This document shows positions 20,516 to 30,558 of a DNA stretch of 64,000 nt, piece after piece. Origin of the DNA: Cupriavidus sp. EM10 (lineage in GTDB: Bacteria; Pseudomonadota; Gammaproteobacteria; Burkholderiales; Burkholderiaceae). The notes under the pieces were generated by a model. That model did not search any database and was not told where the DNA came from. It saw only the letters and a list, made by a program, of their open reading frames with translations. The position numbers were made by a program, and so were the translations under genes. Where the stretch lies: positions 124,001 through 188,000 of the forward strand of contig NZ_CP076062.1 of assembly GCF_018729255.1 (NCBI RefSeq), written 5' to 3'. The stretch's first letter is position 1. Each line of letters starts with the position of its first letter.

Positions 20516-20550
20516 AAAGGCCCCACGACCTCACGGTTCGTGGGCCTTTG
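20516..20550 (+). terminator. Rho-independent terminator
   Basis: AAGGCCC / GGGCCTT arms with an inner ACGA/TCGT stem, followed by a short T-rich tail, after the metalloprotease gene. Confidence 0.6.
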
Positions 20551-20610
20551 TGCTTCAGGGGGGAAGTTTCGGCGCTTCAACGCATTCCCCTCGTACAGCG
20601 AGGAACCACG

Positions 20611-20778
20611 TCATGCCGCTGCGTTCACCACAACGTTCCGCTGGCTCCTACCACCTCTAATCCGGCGCAGGATGCGCTCCAGTCCGCGACATACTTTGCC
20701 CCAAAGGTATGACCCGACGATCAGTCCCACAAGGAGGCTGTAAACTCCCTTGGCGTGCCTTCCGCCTATGATCGTCGA
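20611..20778 (-). pseudogene. Possible remnant of a small membrane protein
   Basis: On the minus strand one frame reads GVYSLLVGLIVGSYLWGKV followed by a basic amphipathic tail (RGLERILRRIRGG) and a stop. This looks like a real transmembrane segment, but I see no start codon; an adjacent frame carries a second hydrophobic stretch (ELVFVLGTFLWLRL). It may be one small gene split by an indel. The rest of 20473-21015 shows only the terminator. Confidence 0.25.
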
Positions 20779-21015
20779 TCAACCACTGGTGGAACTCCCA
20801 ACCTACTCCCAAGCGCAGCCAAAGGAAAGTTCCGAGCACGAAAACAAGCTCTGCTTGCGATGCATGGACACGACAACACCGGGACATCCTGTAACGCGTA
20901 TACTCAAAAAAGGCCTTGAAAACGCGCGTCATCATGGCAATATCACGGGCAGTGTCGCGCCCGAGCAGATCGCCAGTGCGTTGGCACGCTAAACCTCTGA
21001 GACTACGAACCGAAA

Positions 21016-21459
21016 ATGGCTACCAAAGCTAAGACGACTGCCAAGGCCGCTGCGAAGCCGGCCGCCAAGCCTGCGGCCAAGAAGGCTGCTGTGAAGACTC
21101 CTGCGAAGGCAGCACCGAAGGCCGCCGCTGCGGCACCGGTGGTCAAGCCGCTAAAGGAGACGTTTAACAAGTCGAGTCTGCTCGCCCACCTGATCGCCCA
21201 GACTGAACTGGACAAGAAGACCGTGCAGACTGTGCTGGCTCATCTCGAGAACACCATCGTGAGCGCCATCCACAAAAAGGGCGCTGGGGAGTTCACTTTG
21301 CCGGGCCTGTTCAAGGTGGCCGCTATCCAGGTTCCTGCCACGAAAAAGCGTTTCGGAAAGAATCCCTTCACTGGTGTAGACCAATGGTTCGCCGCCAAGC
21401 CGGCATCGGTCAAGGTGAAGGTGCGTCCGCTGAAGAAGCTCAAGGACGCCGCAGCCTAA
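21016..21459 (+). CDS. HU-family DNA-binding protein with Lys/Ala-rich N-terminal tail
   Basis: 147 residues. The first 45 are made of KAAAKPAAK-like repeats, similar to histone H1 tails. Residues 55-147 form an HU/IHF-type domain (SLLAHLIAQTELDKKTVQTV, then GAGEFTLPGLFKVAAI, then RFGKNPFTGVDQWFAAKPA). HU proteins bend DNA; plasmid-encoded versions often act as stealth or structural factors. Tailed HU proteins are common in Burkholderiales. There is no clear ribosome-binding site before ATG 21016. A strong terminator follows. Confidence 0.85.
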   Translation: MATKAKTTAKAAAKPAAKPAAKKAAVKTPAKAAPKAAAAAPVVKPLKETFNKSSLLAHLIAQTELDKKTVQTVLAHLENTIVSAIHKKGAGEFTLPGLFKVAAIQVPATKKRFGKNPFTGVDQWFAAKPASVKVKVRPLKKLKDAAA

Positions 21460-21481
21460 TCACAGGCAGCACGTTCAGAAC

Positions 21482-21506
21482 AGGGCGACCGATGGTCGCC
21501 CTTTTT
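21482..21506 (+). terminator. Rho-independent terminator after HU
   Basis: AGGGCGACC / GGTCGCCCT, 3-base loop, then TTTTTCGCTTTT. Confidence 0.85.
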
Positions 21507-22607
21507 CGCTTTTGTGGAGGCCGTGTTTCCACCAGCCTTTCCAGATTGGCTTTAGGAGCCAGGGGCTCCAAACATCTTGCGCACCATCGGTCCGACGCCG
21601 TCGGCAGCTTCCAATCGGATCATCTGCTGCCCGCCTCCCGCCCAGGATCTCACACGCCGTTCCGTCGTATCGACGACATCAACAACCCGCCCCTGAGCAC
21701 TTGCCGTAGCACGCCGGAGCGACAGTAGATTGTCGCTCCCACCAACTGCAGTCCGGCTGGACCACAACCTGCGGCGGGCCCGGGTAGACAACGTCAGGTT
21801 CGGATTGATCATCCCATCCCAGTAGAGCACGGCGATCGCGCAGCTCCCGTGCGACGCGACGGGCTGATGGTCGTGGCTCGGTGAAAAGGAGATTGAGGGA
21901 AAAGCTGTCCCAGATTCGGCTCGCGAGAATGATCCAGGGTGCCCGGCATGAATGGATTCACTAATCCTTGAGGCGGGAGTACGCTGGCGTCACCGAATAG
22001 CCGTGCCATCCCAGGCACACACGGACAATGCGGCCTCTGCGGTAGCTCGCACGGTCTCCTGTCCGGGCCTGCCCAGCGTGAGCCCGAGCTTGCTGGCTCA
22101 CTGCATAGCCGAATAGAGCCACCAGATATTGACGTGTGCCCCGGAGGCAGGCGGCGTCTTCTTCTGCCAGGTCAGGTGTGGCGTCGACGAGAGCAGGCGA
22201 AATTCTTTGTGGATGGGGACAGGGAGCATGAAGAACGATCGGCCGTGCAGCGGCACGGCCATCCTCCCTGAATTCCCAGCGGGCAAGCCACTCAGCCCTT
22301 GCGGGCCCGGCAACGCTTCATCTAGGAGATCTGGGCGAGCCTGCTCCGGCTGCTGACCTCGACTTTTTACGATCGCAGAAGCCCTGACCTGACGTGTTGC
22401 TTCGGGGAACTCTCAGGGAAGCGCCGCGCATGTTCCATGACCTCTCTATATATATAGGGCGTGAAATCGCCCACGGGCGCACCACTGACGTGGTGCGCGC
22501 GGGGTTTATTACGGCCGCTCGCATTTTGACGTTTGGCTCAGGGCGCGGCACGATCACTGCACTCGGTCGGGCTGATCCTGCCGACGCACTATTTAAGGCA
22601 AGTCAAC
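21507..22607. other. 1.1-kb stretch without a supportable gene
   Basis: Short frames exist on both strands (for example a minus-strand frame ending VGPMVRKMFGAPGS at 21552), but none has a ribosome-binding site or a recognisable domain. Near 22475 there is a hairpin GCGCACCAC/GTGGTGCGC with a 4-base loop, and near 22446 a TATATATATAGG run. The stretch may hold decayed sequence at the junction between plasmid backbone and inserted island. Confidence 0.3.
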
Positions 22608-22958
22608 ATGGTTAATCCAATTTACCCACACACATCGCTGGACGCGATGCAACTCATCACCTTCAAGTACGCCAACGGCTCCAGCATGATGGCCGAGCTG
22701 CTGCCCCAGCCGCGGGTCGGCGGCGCCACGATCACACGGGTCGATGTCCAGATCATCAGCGCCCGCTGGTCCAACGTCGTTCAGCACTCGCTGCCGACGC
22801 TGGTGCAGGCCGGAACCCGGGCGTTTCTCGACGCCCAGAAAGATGCTGCGCAGCAGAGCACGACTCACATCGCCGAGATCCTTGTCACGGGCGAGGAATT
22901 CCTCACCAAGCATGACATGCTGCAGATCTCGGGCAACCTGCCGGTGACAGTCGTCTGA
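22608..22958 (+). CDS. Hypothetical protein, 116 aa
   Basis: Starts MVNPIYPHTSLDAMQLITFK with AAGG about 10 bases upstream, and ends at 22958 before a terminator. The first half is strand-rich and the second half helical (LPTLVQAGTRAFLDAQKD). The family is not recognised. It is the last gene before the KAP/HNH/integrase island and could belong either to the backbone or to the island margin. Confidence 0.5.
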   Translation: MVNPIYPHTSLDAMQLITFKYANGSSMMAELLPQPRVGGATITRVDVQIISARWSNVVQHSLPTLVQAGTRAFLDAQKDAAQQSTTHIAEILVTGEEFLTKHDMLQISGNLPVTVV

Positions 22959-22984
22959 CGAGGGCCACGCTCTACTGGGAAAAA

Positions 22985-23010
22985 GCTGGCCGGCGTCAGC
23001 CGGTTTTTTT
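22985..23010 (+). terminator. Rho-independent terminator
   Basis: GCCGGC-type stem (CCGGC GTCA GCCGG) directly followed by seven Ts. Confidence 0.75.
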
Positions 23011-23128
23011 CGGGCGTCGCACGCCGCCCGGCACTGGGCTCATACCGGCCCCGAACTGGAAAGCGACATGGAAACCACTAGCAGCCCCATGCGTTGGCCG
23101 TTTTTCTTGGTACGTACAAGTCGCCAGA

Positions 23129-23255
23129 AAATGCATTATAAGGCATTTATGCTTGTTTTTGATGCTTTTACACTGTGCATGATAACCGTACTTATCAAGC
23201 ACACGGAAAATAAGGTACGGGTCACCTAGCACTCAGCACACGCCCCGCCTATAAT
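23129..23255 (+). promoter_or_regulatory. AT-rich promoter region of the KAP operon with two inverted repeats
   Basis: AAATGC-TTATAA-GCATTT palindrome at 23129-23148 (two unpaired bases), and CCGTACTTA at 23186 paired with TAAGGTACGG at 23211. A TATAAT at 23250-23255 could be the -10 box. The low GC of this stretch contrasts with the GC-rich genes that follow. Confidence 0.45.
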
Positions 23256-23328
23256 GTGACCCATTCGCGTGTGTACCGCGCTGGCGCTGGGCCGGCGGGC
23301 CGCACGGCTATTCCTGACAGGGGTCCCC

Positions 23329-24753
23329 ATGGCTGAAGTCGCCACCTCCGTGCTTGTGCAACGCCCGCCGCTGGCGGACATCAAGGTACCGTTCGAAGGC
23401 GACCTACTAGAGCGCGGGCCGGTCGCTCATCGGCTGACCGCCTACTTGCAGCGCCTTCAGGTGGGGGCCGTGATCGCGATCGACGCGCCCTGGGGTGAAG
23501 GCAAGACCTGGTTCGGCCGGCACTGGGCCAAGAAGCTGGAGAACGATGGCCACCGCCTGGCGTTCATCGATGCCTTTGGGCAGGACTACGCGGAAGATGC
23601 CTTCATGGTGTTGTCGGCGGCGGTCCTCAAGCTTTGTGCCGAAGACGCCACAACGGTCGAGGAGGTCAAGCGCCGCGCCGGCGAAGTCATGCGCGCGTTG
23701 CTGCCGGTCGCAACGAAGGCGGCCATCCATCTCGCCGCCACCGCCCTCGGCGCCGGGGCGATGGTGACCGCACTCAACCAGGTAGCCGGCCTGAGCGTCG
23801 ACGGTGATGAATTCGCGGCGGTCGCCAAGCAGGCCGGCGGCAAGGCTGGCGACGTGACCGCCGAGTGGGTGAAACGTCGTCTCGGTCAATGGGAGGCCGA
23901 GCAGAGGAGCGTGGAAGGGTTCCGTCAGATCCTCGCGGAGTTTGCCCAGCGGACATTCAAGGAGACGGGCAAGCCCGTCGTCGTCGTCGTGGACGAACTC
24001 GACCGCTGTCGACCCGCCTTCGCTGTAGCGCTGCTGGAGCGCATTAAGCATTTCTTCGACGTGCCGCACCTGGTGTTTGTCCTGCTGATGAACCGCGATC
24101 AACTGGAAAAGGCCATCCGTGGCGTGTACGGAGCCGAGACCGACGCCACGGCCTATCTGGGCAAATTCCTGCACCTGTCGTTGCGTCTGCCCAAGGTACA
24201 GGAGCGCGACTTAAACACGGATCACCCAACGCGCCGATTTGTCAGGTCGGTCGCGGCCGATCTTGGTCTTCGAGACGGGGACTTTGTGGCTTACTTCGCG
24301 GCGACTGCGGTCCTATTCAATCTGTCCCTGCGCGAGATCGAGCGCGGCTGCACCCTCTTTGCACTCACCGACGGTAGACAGGAGGCGCTGCGACCCTATC
24401 TGATCGCGCTCAAACTCAAGCGCCCCGACCTTTATCACGGCTTAAAAGATCCTCTTGGCGCAGATGGAGCGCATCGCGAATGCTCCGCATTCTTAGATGA
24501 AGAATTGGCCAGGCTGGTCCGGGAATTGAGCAGGCAGTGGCAGAAACCCGTGGCGCGGCATGACTTGGGCTTTCTCGGGTCGTATTTAGATGGCCTGCTT
24601 TGCTTTCACGGCATTTTCGTGGGACGTCGTGGTGCCATGACGGAGGAGGATTCCCGAAAGGCCAACGAGGCCATGCACGGCATTTTCGGCCCACGTGAGC
24701 CGGAGCGCGCGTTCGCCCGGGCATTGAGCGCCATCGACCTGGACGTCCAGTAA
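23329..24753 (+). CDS. KAP-family P-loop NTPase
   Basis: 474 residues from ATG 23329, which has AGGGG upstream; the frame is open further 5' but without a better start. Walker A is APWGEGKT (near residue 52), Walker B VVVVVDELDRC (near 217), then RIKHFFDVPHLVFVLLMNRDQ and AYLGKFLHLSLRLP, the pattern of KAP NTPases. No clear membrane insertion is seen between the motifs, although AAIHLAATALGAGAMVTAL is hydrophobic. KAP proteins are frequent in phage-defence settings. It is the first of four closely spaced co-directional genes (KAP, HNH, integrase, nucleotidyltransferase), so an NTPase-nuclease defence module is a reasonable inference. Confidence 0.8.
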   Translation: MAEVATSVLVQRPPLADIKVPFEGDLLERGPVAHRLTAYLQRLQVGAVIAIDAPWGEGKTWFGRHWAKKLENDGHRLAFIDAFGQDYAEDAFMVLSAAVLKLCAEDATTVEEVKRRAGEVMRALLPVATKAAIHLAATALGAGAMVTALNQVAGLSVDGDEFAAVAKQAGGKAGDVTAEWVKRRLGQWEAEQRSVEGFRQILAEFAQRTFKETGKPVVVVVDELDRCRPAFAVALLERIKHFFDVPHLVFVLLMNRDQLEKAIRGVYGAETDATAYLGKFLHLSLRLPKVQERDLNTDHPTRRFVRSVAADLGLRDGDFVAYFAATAVLFNLSLREIERGCTLFALTDGRQEALRPYLIALKLKRPDLYHGLKDPLGADGAHRECSAFLDEELARLVRELSRQWQKPVARHDLGFLGSYLDGLLCFHGIFVGRRGAMTEEDSRKANEAMHGIFGPREPERAFARALSAIDLDVQ

Positions 24754-24795
24754 CTTGCGACGACTCCCGTCCGACGCAAACCACCACCACAACCC

Positions 24796-26123
24796 ATGGC
24801 CTTCCGCGACCCTCAAACGTTGCAGCAACTGACCCGCGCTCACTTTCACGCCGCCGCCGACGCGTGGCGGGCGGGGCGGCGAGCGGCCTCGCTCCGACCC
24901 ACTACCGACTGGAACGTGGAAATCAACGGGGATGGTACCCCACCAAGGCGATCACCGGCGTCGCCCATGAACTGGCGGGCTTTGGCGAATTGACTCGCGA
25001 AACGCTCGCCGGGGATGCCGCCCGCCGCCGGTTGAAGGCGCTCGGCTTCGAGCTTGATCGCCGCCTGTCGAAGCGGGCCGTGAAAGCTGCGCACGTCGAA
25101 GCCGCCGCCCGCGACCTGCTTGCCGCCGGCCAGACCGAAGCCTTCGATTTCCGCGGCAACCGGTGGCTCGTGCAGGTTGGAGATCACTGGTACGGATACC
25201 GGAATCTGGTGCGCCGGGCCGCTCATTGGGCCGGGCTGCCGGAGATCCGTGATACGAACCTCACCGAACCACAGGGTGGCCTCTGGCGCGATCGGCTGCG
25301 CGAGCTGGGCTTTCGCCTCAGCGTGGAGGAGCGCGAAGGGCCTGCGATCGCGCCCCGCGCTGAAGCCACCGCCGAAGACCTGACAGTGGACGCCGTGCGC
25401 GCCGGCGCCGCGGCCTGGGATGCCAAGGACGCCGCATTCCAGCAGGCGCATGCCTCCACGGGCTACAACGTCTGGATCGACGGCGAGCCCTATCCGCCCA
25501 AGGCGATCGGGCTGCTGGCCGCCGAATCGCTGGGCCTGGCGCCGCCCACCGGATACGGCTACGGCACCATGAACGGGCCGTGGTATCAGAAGCTGGCTGC
25601 GCTCGGATTTCCGGTCCTGCGCAAGGGCGAGACGCCGGCTGGCGACGGGGATCGGGAAAGCCGAGCCGCCGCGGACGTCGAAGCGGTCAAGGCTGACCGG
25701 GCGCTGGACGCCACCACAAAGCAGCGCCTGGTAGACGCACGCTTGGGCCAAGGACGCTTTCGCAGCCAGCTTGAGGGCCATTGGGATGCAGCGTGCGCCG
25801 TGACGGGCGTGCGGGTCCGCGCGGTGCTGCGAGCCAGCCACATCCAGCCGTGGGCCACCAGCAACAATGACGACCGCCTGGACCCACACAACGGCCTGCT
25901 GCTGGTGGCCAACCTCGATGCGCTGTTCGACCGTGGACTGATCAGCTTCGCAGACGACGGCACGTTGCTGGTCGGCAAGGGACTGCCAGACGATGCCGTG
26001 CGCGAGCTCGGCCTGGGTCAGCTGCGCCTGCGGGATGACGCCAAGGGGGATGCTGCCCGGCGTGCCGCATTCTTGGCCGTGCACCGGGCCAAGTACCGCT
26101 ACGACGATGCCGCATCAGCCTGA
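24796..26123 (+). CDS. HNH endonuclease with N-terminal repeats (one frameshift)
   Basis: About 442 residues. The C-terminal HNH_2-like nuclease domain contains CAVTGVRVRAVLRASHIQPW (near residue 335) and DPHNGLLLVANLDALFDRG. The first 280 residues hold three related units of about 70 residues (WNVEING..YPTKAIT, FDFRGNRWLVQ..WYGYRNLV, YNVWIDGEPYPPKAIG), each ending LGF-(E/R/P)(L/V). One base is missing in the G run near 24933 (EING joins WYPTKAI). Similar modules occur in modified-DNA-dependent (type IV) restriction enzymes, so recognition of foreign or modified DNA is plausible. The gene starts 42 bases after the KAP gene and overlaps the integrase start. Confidence 0.75.
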
Positions 26124-28284
26124 ACCGGCCATGGGCACCGCCGCCATCGAGGACCTGGAAACAGCCCCGTCCAAGCGAAGCCCGCGCCGGCGGCGGCGCT
26201 CCGTCACGCGTCGGCAGCTGCATCGCGGGCATTTCGGATTCCTGCGGGCCATCATTCAGGGGCTGCACGCACGGGCCATGTGGGAACGGTACCTGATGGA
26301 AGAGGGCGAAATCGAGGCCGATCAGGAACTGCTCGCACGCTCCCCGGAGGTTGAGGAGGCCGACTGCGACACCGATCCCGCCGCGCACGCCTTCGCCGCC
26401 CATCCCAAGGTCCGCCGGGTCACGGCGTGGCTGCGCAGCGAGCTCGTCGCCGCCGCGACCCGGGCCCAGCGCCCCGGTACCGCTCGCCGCCTGAAGCTGG
26501 AGGCCAAGGACCTCCGGAGGCTCGGCCAGAAGGGGCTGGGCCTGCCGTCGCTCGAGGAGTTTGTGGCCGAGACCGGCATGGACGGCTTTGGCGAGTCCGA
26601 GCAGCTGGCCGCCTACGAGGAGCGCTACGGCAACGCCCTGAAGCGGGAGTCCAAGCGTGCCCGGATGATGCGTCGCCAGCTCGAGGCCATCGACTGGCTC
26701 GAGGAACGGTACGCCCAGCCCGTCCTCACGGGCGACGCCTGCCGCGCGTGGCTGGCGGAACCCTCGCGGAGCGGCTGGAGGCGGCCGGCGTCCGGACGCT
26801 GGAAGATCTGCTCGATCGCATCGACGGCCTGGGCGCCGCCTGGGCGCGCGGCCTGCCGGCGATCGGCGCCGGCAAGGCGAGGGCAATCGAAGCTTTCCTG
26901 GCCACCCACGCGGAGACGCTGCGCCGGTCGGTCGGCAACCACGTGACCGTCCCGCGCCGCAAGCGCTACGCGCACGAGTTAGCCATGGTCGTCCCCCGCG
27001 GCAAGGAAAACGCTCTGGTCCCGCTCGACAAGCTTGTGCTGCCCGCCCATCTGGACGGTCGGGACGGCGCCTACCGCCTGCCGCAGGCCCGCTGCCTAAT
27101 CAACGCCCACAACGACTACGAGGCGGTGCTGTCCTGGCTGCGCTCCAAACCCGGCCTGGCGCCGGACCAGATCTTGGGCCTGCGGGAAAAGCGCAAGGAT
27201 GTCGGCACGGGGCAGGGGCCTTATGACTGGCTGCACTACCTGTCAAACACCCAGCGCGCGTACCGGAAGGAAGCGGAGCGCTTCCTGCTGTGGTCGATGC
27301 TGGCCAGGGGAAAGCCCTTGTCCTCCATGGACACGGATGACTGCATGGCGTACCGGGACTTTCTGGCCGACCCGCCGGAGGAATGGTGCGGCCCGCGCTC
27401 GCGGGAGCGTTGGACACCCTCTGGCGGCCCTTCGAGGGACCGTTGAATCCCCGCGCCCAGGGCTATGCGATCGGCGTCCTAGCCAACCTGTATGCCTACC
27501 TCAACGCCAAGAACTACCTGGCCGGCAACCCGTGGCAGGGCATCCACGTGCCGACCAGCGCCAAACCGGAGCTGGACGTAGGCCGAAGCCTGACCGAGGA
27601 CCAGTGGACCTTTGTCAAAGGATGTCTCGCTCGCCTGCCGGCTACGTCCATCCATCGGCGGCTGCAGGTTGCCTTGCCGCTGCTGTACTCGACCGGCCTG
27701 CGCCTGTCGGAGGTGGTCGCCGCCAGAACAGACGACCTGGAGTGGGTCTGCCTGGCCCAGCCCGGTACCGGCGATCGAGAGGAGGGCTGGTGGCTCAGCG
27801 TGATCGGCAAGGGGAACAAGCTGCGCCGCGTTCCGGTACCGGATGCCACGGTCGAGACGTTGGGCAAATACTTGGAATCCCGGGGGTTCGACCCTGATCC
27901 AGCCCGGTGCCGCGGTGTGGCGCTGCTGGGCCACGCAACCGACCAAGCGGAACGGGCAGGGGGGTGGGCCAAGGTAGACACGGCCCCCGCCGAGGCGGGA
28001 TTGGCGGCGACCACGTTGTACCGGCAGATCAAGCGGTTCTTCCAGGCGTGTGCACTGGAGCTGGAAGCGGTCGACCCCGGGGCGCCACCCGCCTGGCCGC
28101 GGCCAGCACACATTGGATGCGACACACCCATATTTCCCATGCGCTGGCTGCCGGCGCACCACTCGAGACAGTCAAGCAGAACGCGGGCCACGCTTCGCTC
28201 GATACCACCACCCGGTACGTCACTACCGAGGATGCGCGGCGTATGGCGGCAATGAAACGCTTCTTTGAAGGAGACAATGCATGA
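26107..28284 (+). CDS. Phage-type tyrosine integrase with DUF3701-like N-terminus (three frameshifts)
   Basis: About 726 residues. The long N-terminal helical region (FGFLRAIIQGLHARAMWERYL and RLEAAGVRTLEDLLDRIDGLG) resembles DUF3701 integrases. The catalytic domain shows the arginine in YSTGLRLSEVV, the lysine in GKGNKLRRVPV, HWMRHTHISHAL and GHASLDTTTRYV with the nucleophilic tyrosine. One base is missing near 26757, one near 27420 (RERWTP to LWRPFEGP), and one in the CCCCGGGG run near 28083. ATG 26107 overlaps the HNH gene; ATG 26131 is an alternative. Its stop overlaps the next start by four bases. It probably mobilises the KAP-HNH island. Confidence 0.8.
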
Positions 28285-28808
28285 CCCTGCTCCTGAACAA
28301 CCAGCAGATGCGGTTCCTCCAGGCCATGGATGACGTCGGTGTGAAGTATCTGGTGATTGGCGGCTGGGCGTTGCGAGCTCACGGCGTCAATCGTCGAACC
28401 CATGACCTCGACGTGTGGGTGAGTCGATCAGGTGACAATCCAGAGCGGATTCACAAAGTTTTATGCGGCATGTGCGGGCCAGGTGCAGATCGTTTCCTGG
28501 GGCCGCTACACGAACCTTTGAAACGGCTGGCGATGCCTGACGCGGCAAATCCTGAGATCGACATCCTGACTTCCATCGGCGAGCTGGATTTCGATGCTGT
28601 CTACGCCGCAAGCAATATGGCAAACATCGGGACTATGCCGCTCCGCGTACCCAGTGCCGCCGATCTATTGCGAACGAAACAAGTCGCAATTGCCTCGACG
28701 CAGGAGCGTATCGACAAAGCTGAATGGCATGGGCAAGAGCTCCACCAGGCCGAACTGCAGATGGCGAAGGACCAGGCTGATATCAATCTCTTGCAACATA
28801 AGCTATAA
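28281..28808 (+). CDS. Nucleotidyltransferase-fold protein
   Basis: 175 residues. YLVIGGWALRAHGVNRRTHDLDVWV has the GG and DxD pattern of minimal nucleotidyltransferases (as in AbiEii or MNT toxins), and EIDILTSIGELDF could supply the third acid. The C-terminus is helical and charged. ATG 28281 overlaps the integrase stop (ATGA), so it is translationally coupled to it. A toxin or a modifying enzyme within the defence island is possible; no obvious antitoxin partner lies beside it. The nucleotidyltransferase assignment is fairly secure, the role is not. Confidence 0.65.
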   Translation: MTLLLNNQQMRFLQAMDDVGVKYLVIGGWALRAHGVNRRTHDLDVWVSRSGDNPERIHKVLCGMCGPGADRFLGPLHEPLKRLAMPDAANPEIDILTSIGELDFDAVYAASNMANIGTMPLRVPSAADLLRTKQVAIASTQERIDKAEWHGQELHQAELQMAKDQADINLLQHKL

Positions 28809-28976
28809 GTTCGCCACCTCGACAACGTGAACGGTCATCCGTGTCCAGCACGCTAGAGCTTCCCACCTCGAATAGGTAGATGGGATCGCGCACGGGCTTA
28901 GGCAAGCCGTTTACTTAGCGTGGAACCTTGCGAGGAAACCGGCTAGGATTGACCTTCTTTAACTACAGGGAAACCT

Positions 28977-29207
28977 ATGAAATACGAATACACCTTTATG
29001 GACATGACCCACGCTGTCGAGGGCGAACCCGAAACCGCCACCATGCTCCTTCAGATCACCACGGACGTGCCGGTACCTCACCTGGACAAGGGCAATACGG
29101 TGCGCCCCAAGAACGCACCAGTTGCCTGGCTCGTCGATCGAGTGTCCATGAACCTGGAAAAGCTCGGCGAAGGCGTTATCGGCATCGCCGTCTTCGTAGT
29201 TCGCTAA
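28977..29207 (+). CDS. Hypothetical protein, 76 aa
   Basis: Starts MKYEYTFMDMTHAVEGEPET, with CAGGGAAACC before the ATG. It is a compact alternating strand-helix sequence ending VIGIAVFVVR. No family is recognised. It sits in a row of small, loosely spaced genes after the integrase island; 28809-28976 has no gene. Confidence 0.45.
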   Translation: MKYEYTFMDMTHAVEGEPETATMLLQITTDVPVPHLDKGNTVRPKNAPVAWLVDRVSMNLEKLGEGVIGIAVFVVR

Positions 29208-29272
29208 GTCGAAAACAACCGCTCTACCACCACGCGGCAAGATAGGGCGGTGCTGAAGCCTCTCTCCCGATC

Positions 29273-29770
29273 ATGTCTTTTTACTCGCTCGAACTTCCCG
29301 TTTTCCAGGAGCTCGCCACCACATCATCCCCGATGCTGGTAACGGTCGACTCGCCCGAGTGGGCGAGGAACGCGTCAGAGCAATTGGGCTACTATTTCAA
29401 GCGCGAACTGGGGTTCGATTTTCCTCCGATGGAAGCCAGCGAACGAAGGGGGCATTCCAGCTTTGCGCCATACGAGATCTACCTCTTTCACGAGACCGCG
29501 TACGACCTCCTAGAGGAAGACGGTCCCGTTTCTAATCGCGTATTCGGCGCATGTGGACTACGACACGCCACCTTCGAGAACGAAACCGAGCCCCGGTGGG
29601 AAATGCAATGGGTATGGCTGCACCCGTTTTTCCGGCATCGCGGCCACCTGGCCAAAGTCTGGCCGTTTCTCCGTCAGCGATACGGAGACTTCCTCATCCA
29701 AAGGCCGTTGTCTCCTGGCATGGAAACATTCATCGCCAAACACGATACCGCTCACCGCCCGCTTGACTAA
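29273..29770 (+). CDS. Possible GNAT-like acyltransferase
   Basis: 165 residues. FGACGLRHATFENETEPRWEMQWVWLHPFFRHRGHLAKVW (given here only in pieces: FGACGLRH, WEMQWVWLHP, FRHRGHL) has the beta-strand, beta-bulge and RxRGHL loop expected of a GNAT fold, where the loop binds coenzyme A. The first 80 residues are not typical of a full GNAT N-terminus. The substrate is unknown. It lies 65 bases after the previous small gene and could be in the same transcript. Confidence 0.4.
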   Translation: MSFYSLELPVFQELATTSSPMLVTVDSPEWARNASEQLGYYFKRELGFDFPPMEASERRGHSSFAPYEIYLFHETAYDLLEEDGPVSNRVFGACGLRHATFENETEPRWEMQWVWLHPFFRHRGHLAKVWPFLRQRYGDFLIQRPLSPGMETFIAKHDTAHRPLD

Positions 29771-29892
29771 GCAGCGCCCTTAACTGTGTATAAGTTCACC
29801 GGCCAGACGACGTCACGCGTTAGGAAAACCGTCTCTTGAGGAAGAAGATCAAGGGCTGAAAATGGAGATCCAACAAACAACGGAAGCACCCA

Positions 29893-30120
29893 ATGCTCAA
29901 ACGAATCAAGCGCTGGTACGTAGGTGAGTGGATTATTGAACCGGGTACCTTAGTCGGCGACACGGCGTCTCCCATCTGGCCATCAGCGTATAGGGAGTAT
30001 CACTGGACTGCTAGGACAGTGCGGTTCGCCGCCAGGGCGATCAAGAGGCGGGGCGGCAACGTCCTAGTCGTCCTCAGCTGCCTCGCCTCGTGTGTGGCCA
30101 TCGCCGACTACGCTTTTTAG
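29893..30120 (+). CDS. Small basic protein with one membrane span, 75 aa
   Basis: MLKRIKRWYVGEWIIEPG start with GGAAGCACCCA upstream. A basic middle (RFAARAIKRRGG) precedes a hydrophobic end (NVLVVLSCLASCVAIADYAF). No known family. The coding status rests on the ribosome-binding site and the ordered hydrophobic segment only. Confidence 0.35.
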   Translation: MLKRIKRWYVGEWIIEPGTLVGDTASPIWPSAYREYHWTARTVRFAARAIKRRGGNVLVVLSCLASCVAIADYAF

Positions 30121-30558
30121 TAGGCGGACCCGCCGCTAGCCCCTCGGCCGGTCCACGGACGGCCCGGCGTCGATTGACGCTCTTCGCACTGAAATCGAGG
30201 CTTCCTTGTGCTTGTAGAAGCTTCAACTTGGACCATGAAGCCCGGCATCCTCATGTGATCTATTGTTGTTGTCTAGGCTAAGTTGAAATGTCCAAGCGGA
30301 CTTCCTGATTTAGCCCCTACAAGTTGTTGGATACATAACATTTATTACGTTAAATTCGAGGACGAGGCCGACGTGCCAACGGCACTCTCTCGCCTGGCCG
30401 TTGCGTTTGAACCTACAATGAGCGCCACCCGCACAAAGCCCTGAAATATCGCTCACCGCGCGAGTTCAGACGGACTGCAGTGTCATCAACCTAGCGGTGT
30501 CTGCGTGTCCTGAGGTACAGGGGCAACTCCAGTCATTCCAAACTGGTTTTTCGGACTG
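30121..30558. other. Gap without a recognised gene
   Basis: About 440 bases with lower GC in the middle (30340-30360). I see no ORF with a ribosome-binding site, no tRNA and no repeat. Confidence 0.3.

Noticed and set aside
24846..26084. Minus-strand 412-codon frame opposite the HNH gene
   Set aside because: It has biased composition without a start signal, and the plus strand has the HNH motif and repeats.
26107..28284. A tRNA-associated attachment site for the integrase
   Set aside because: I found no tRNA gene or flanking duplication near 23 kb or 28.9 kb.
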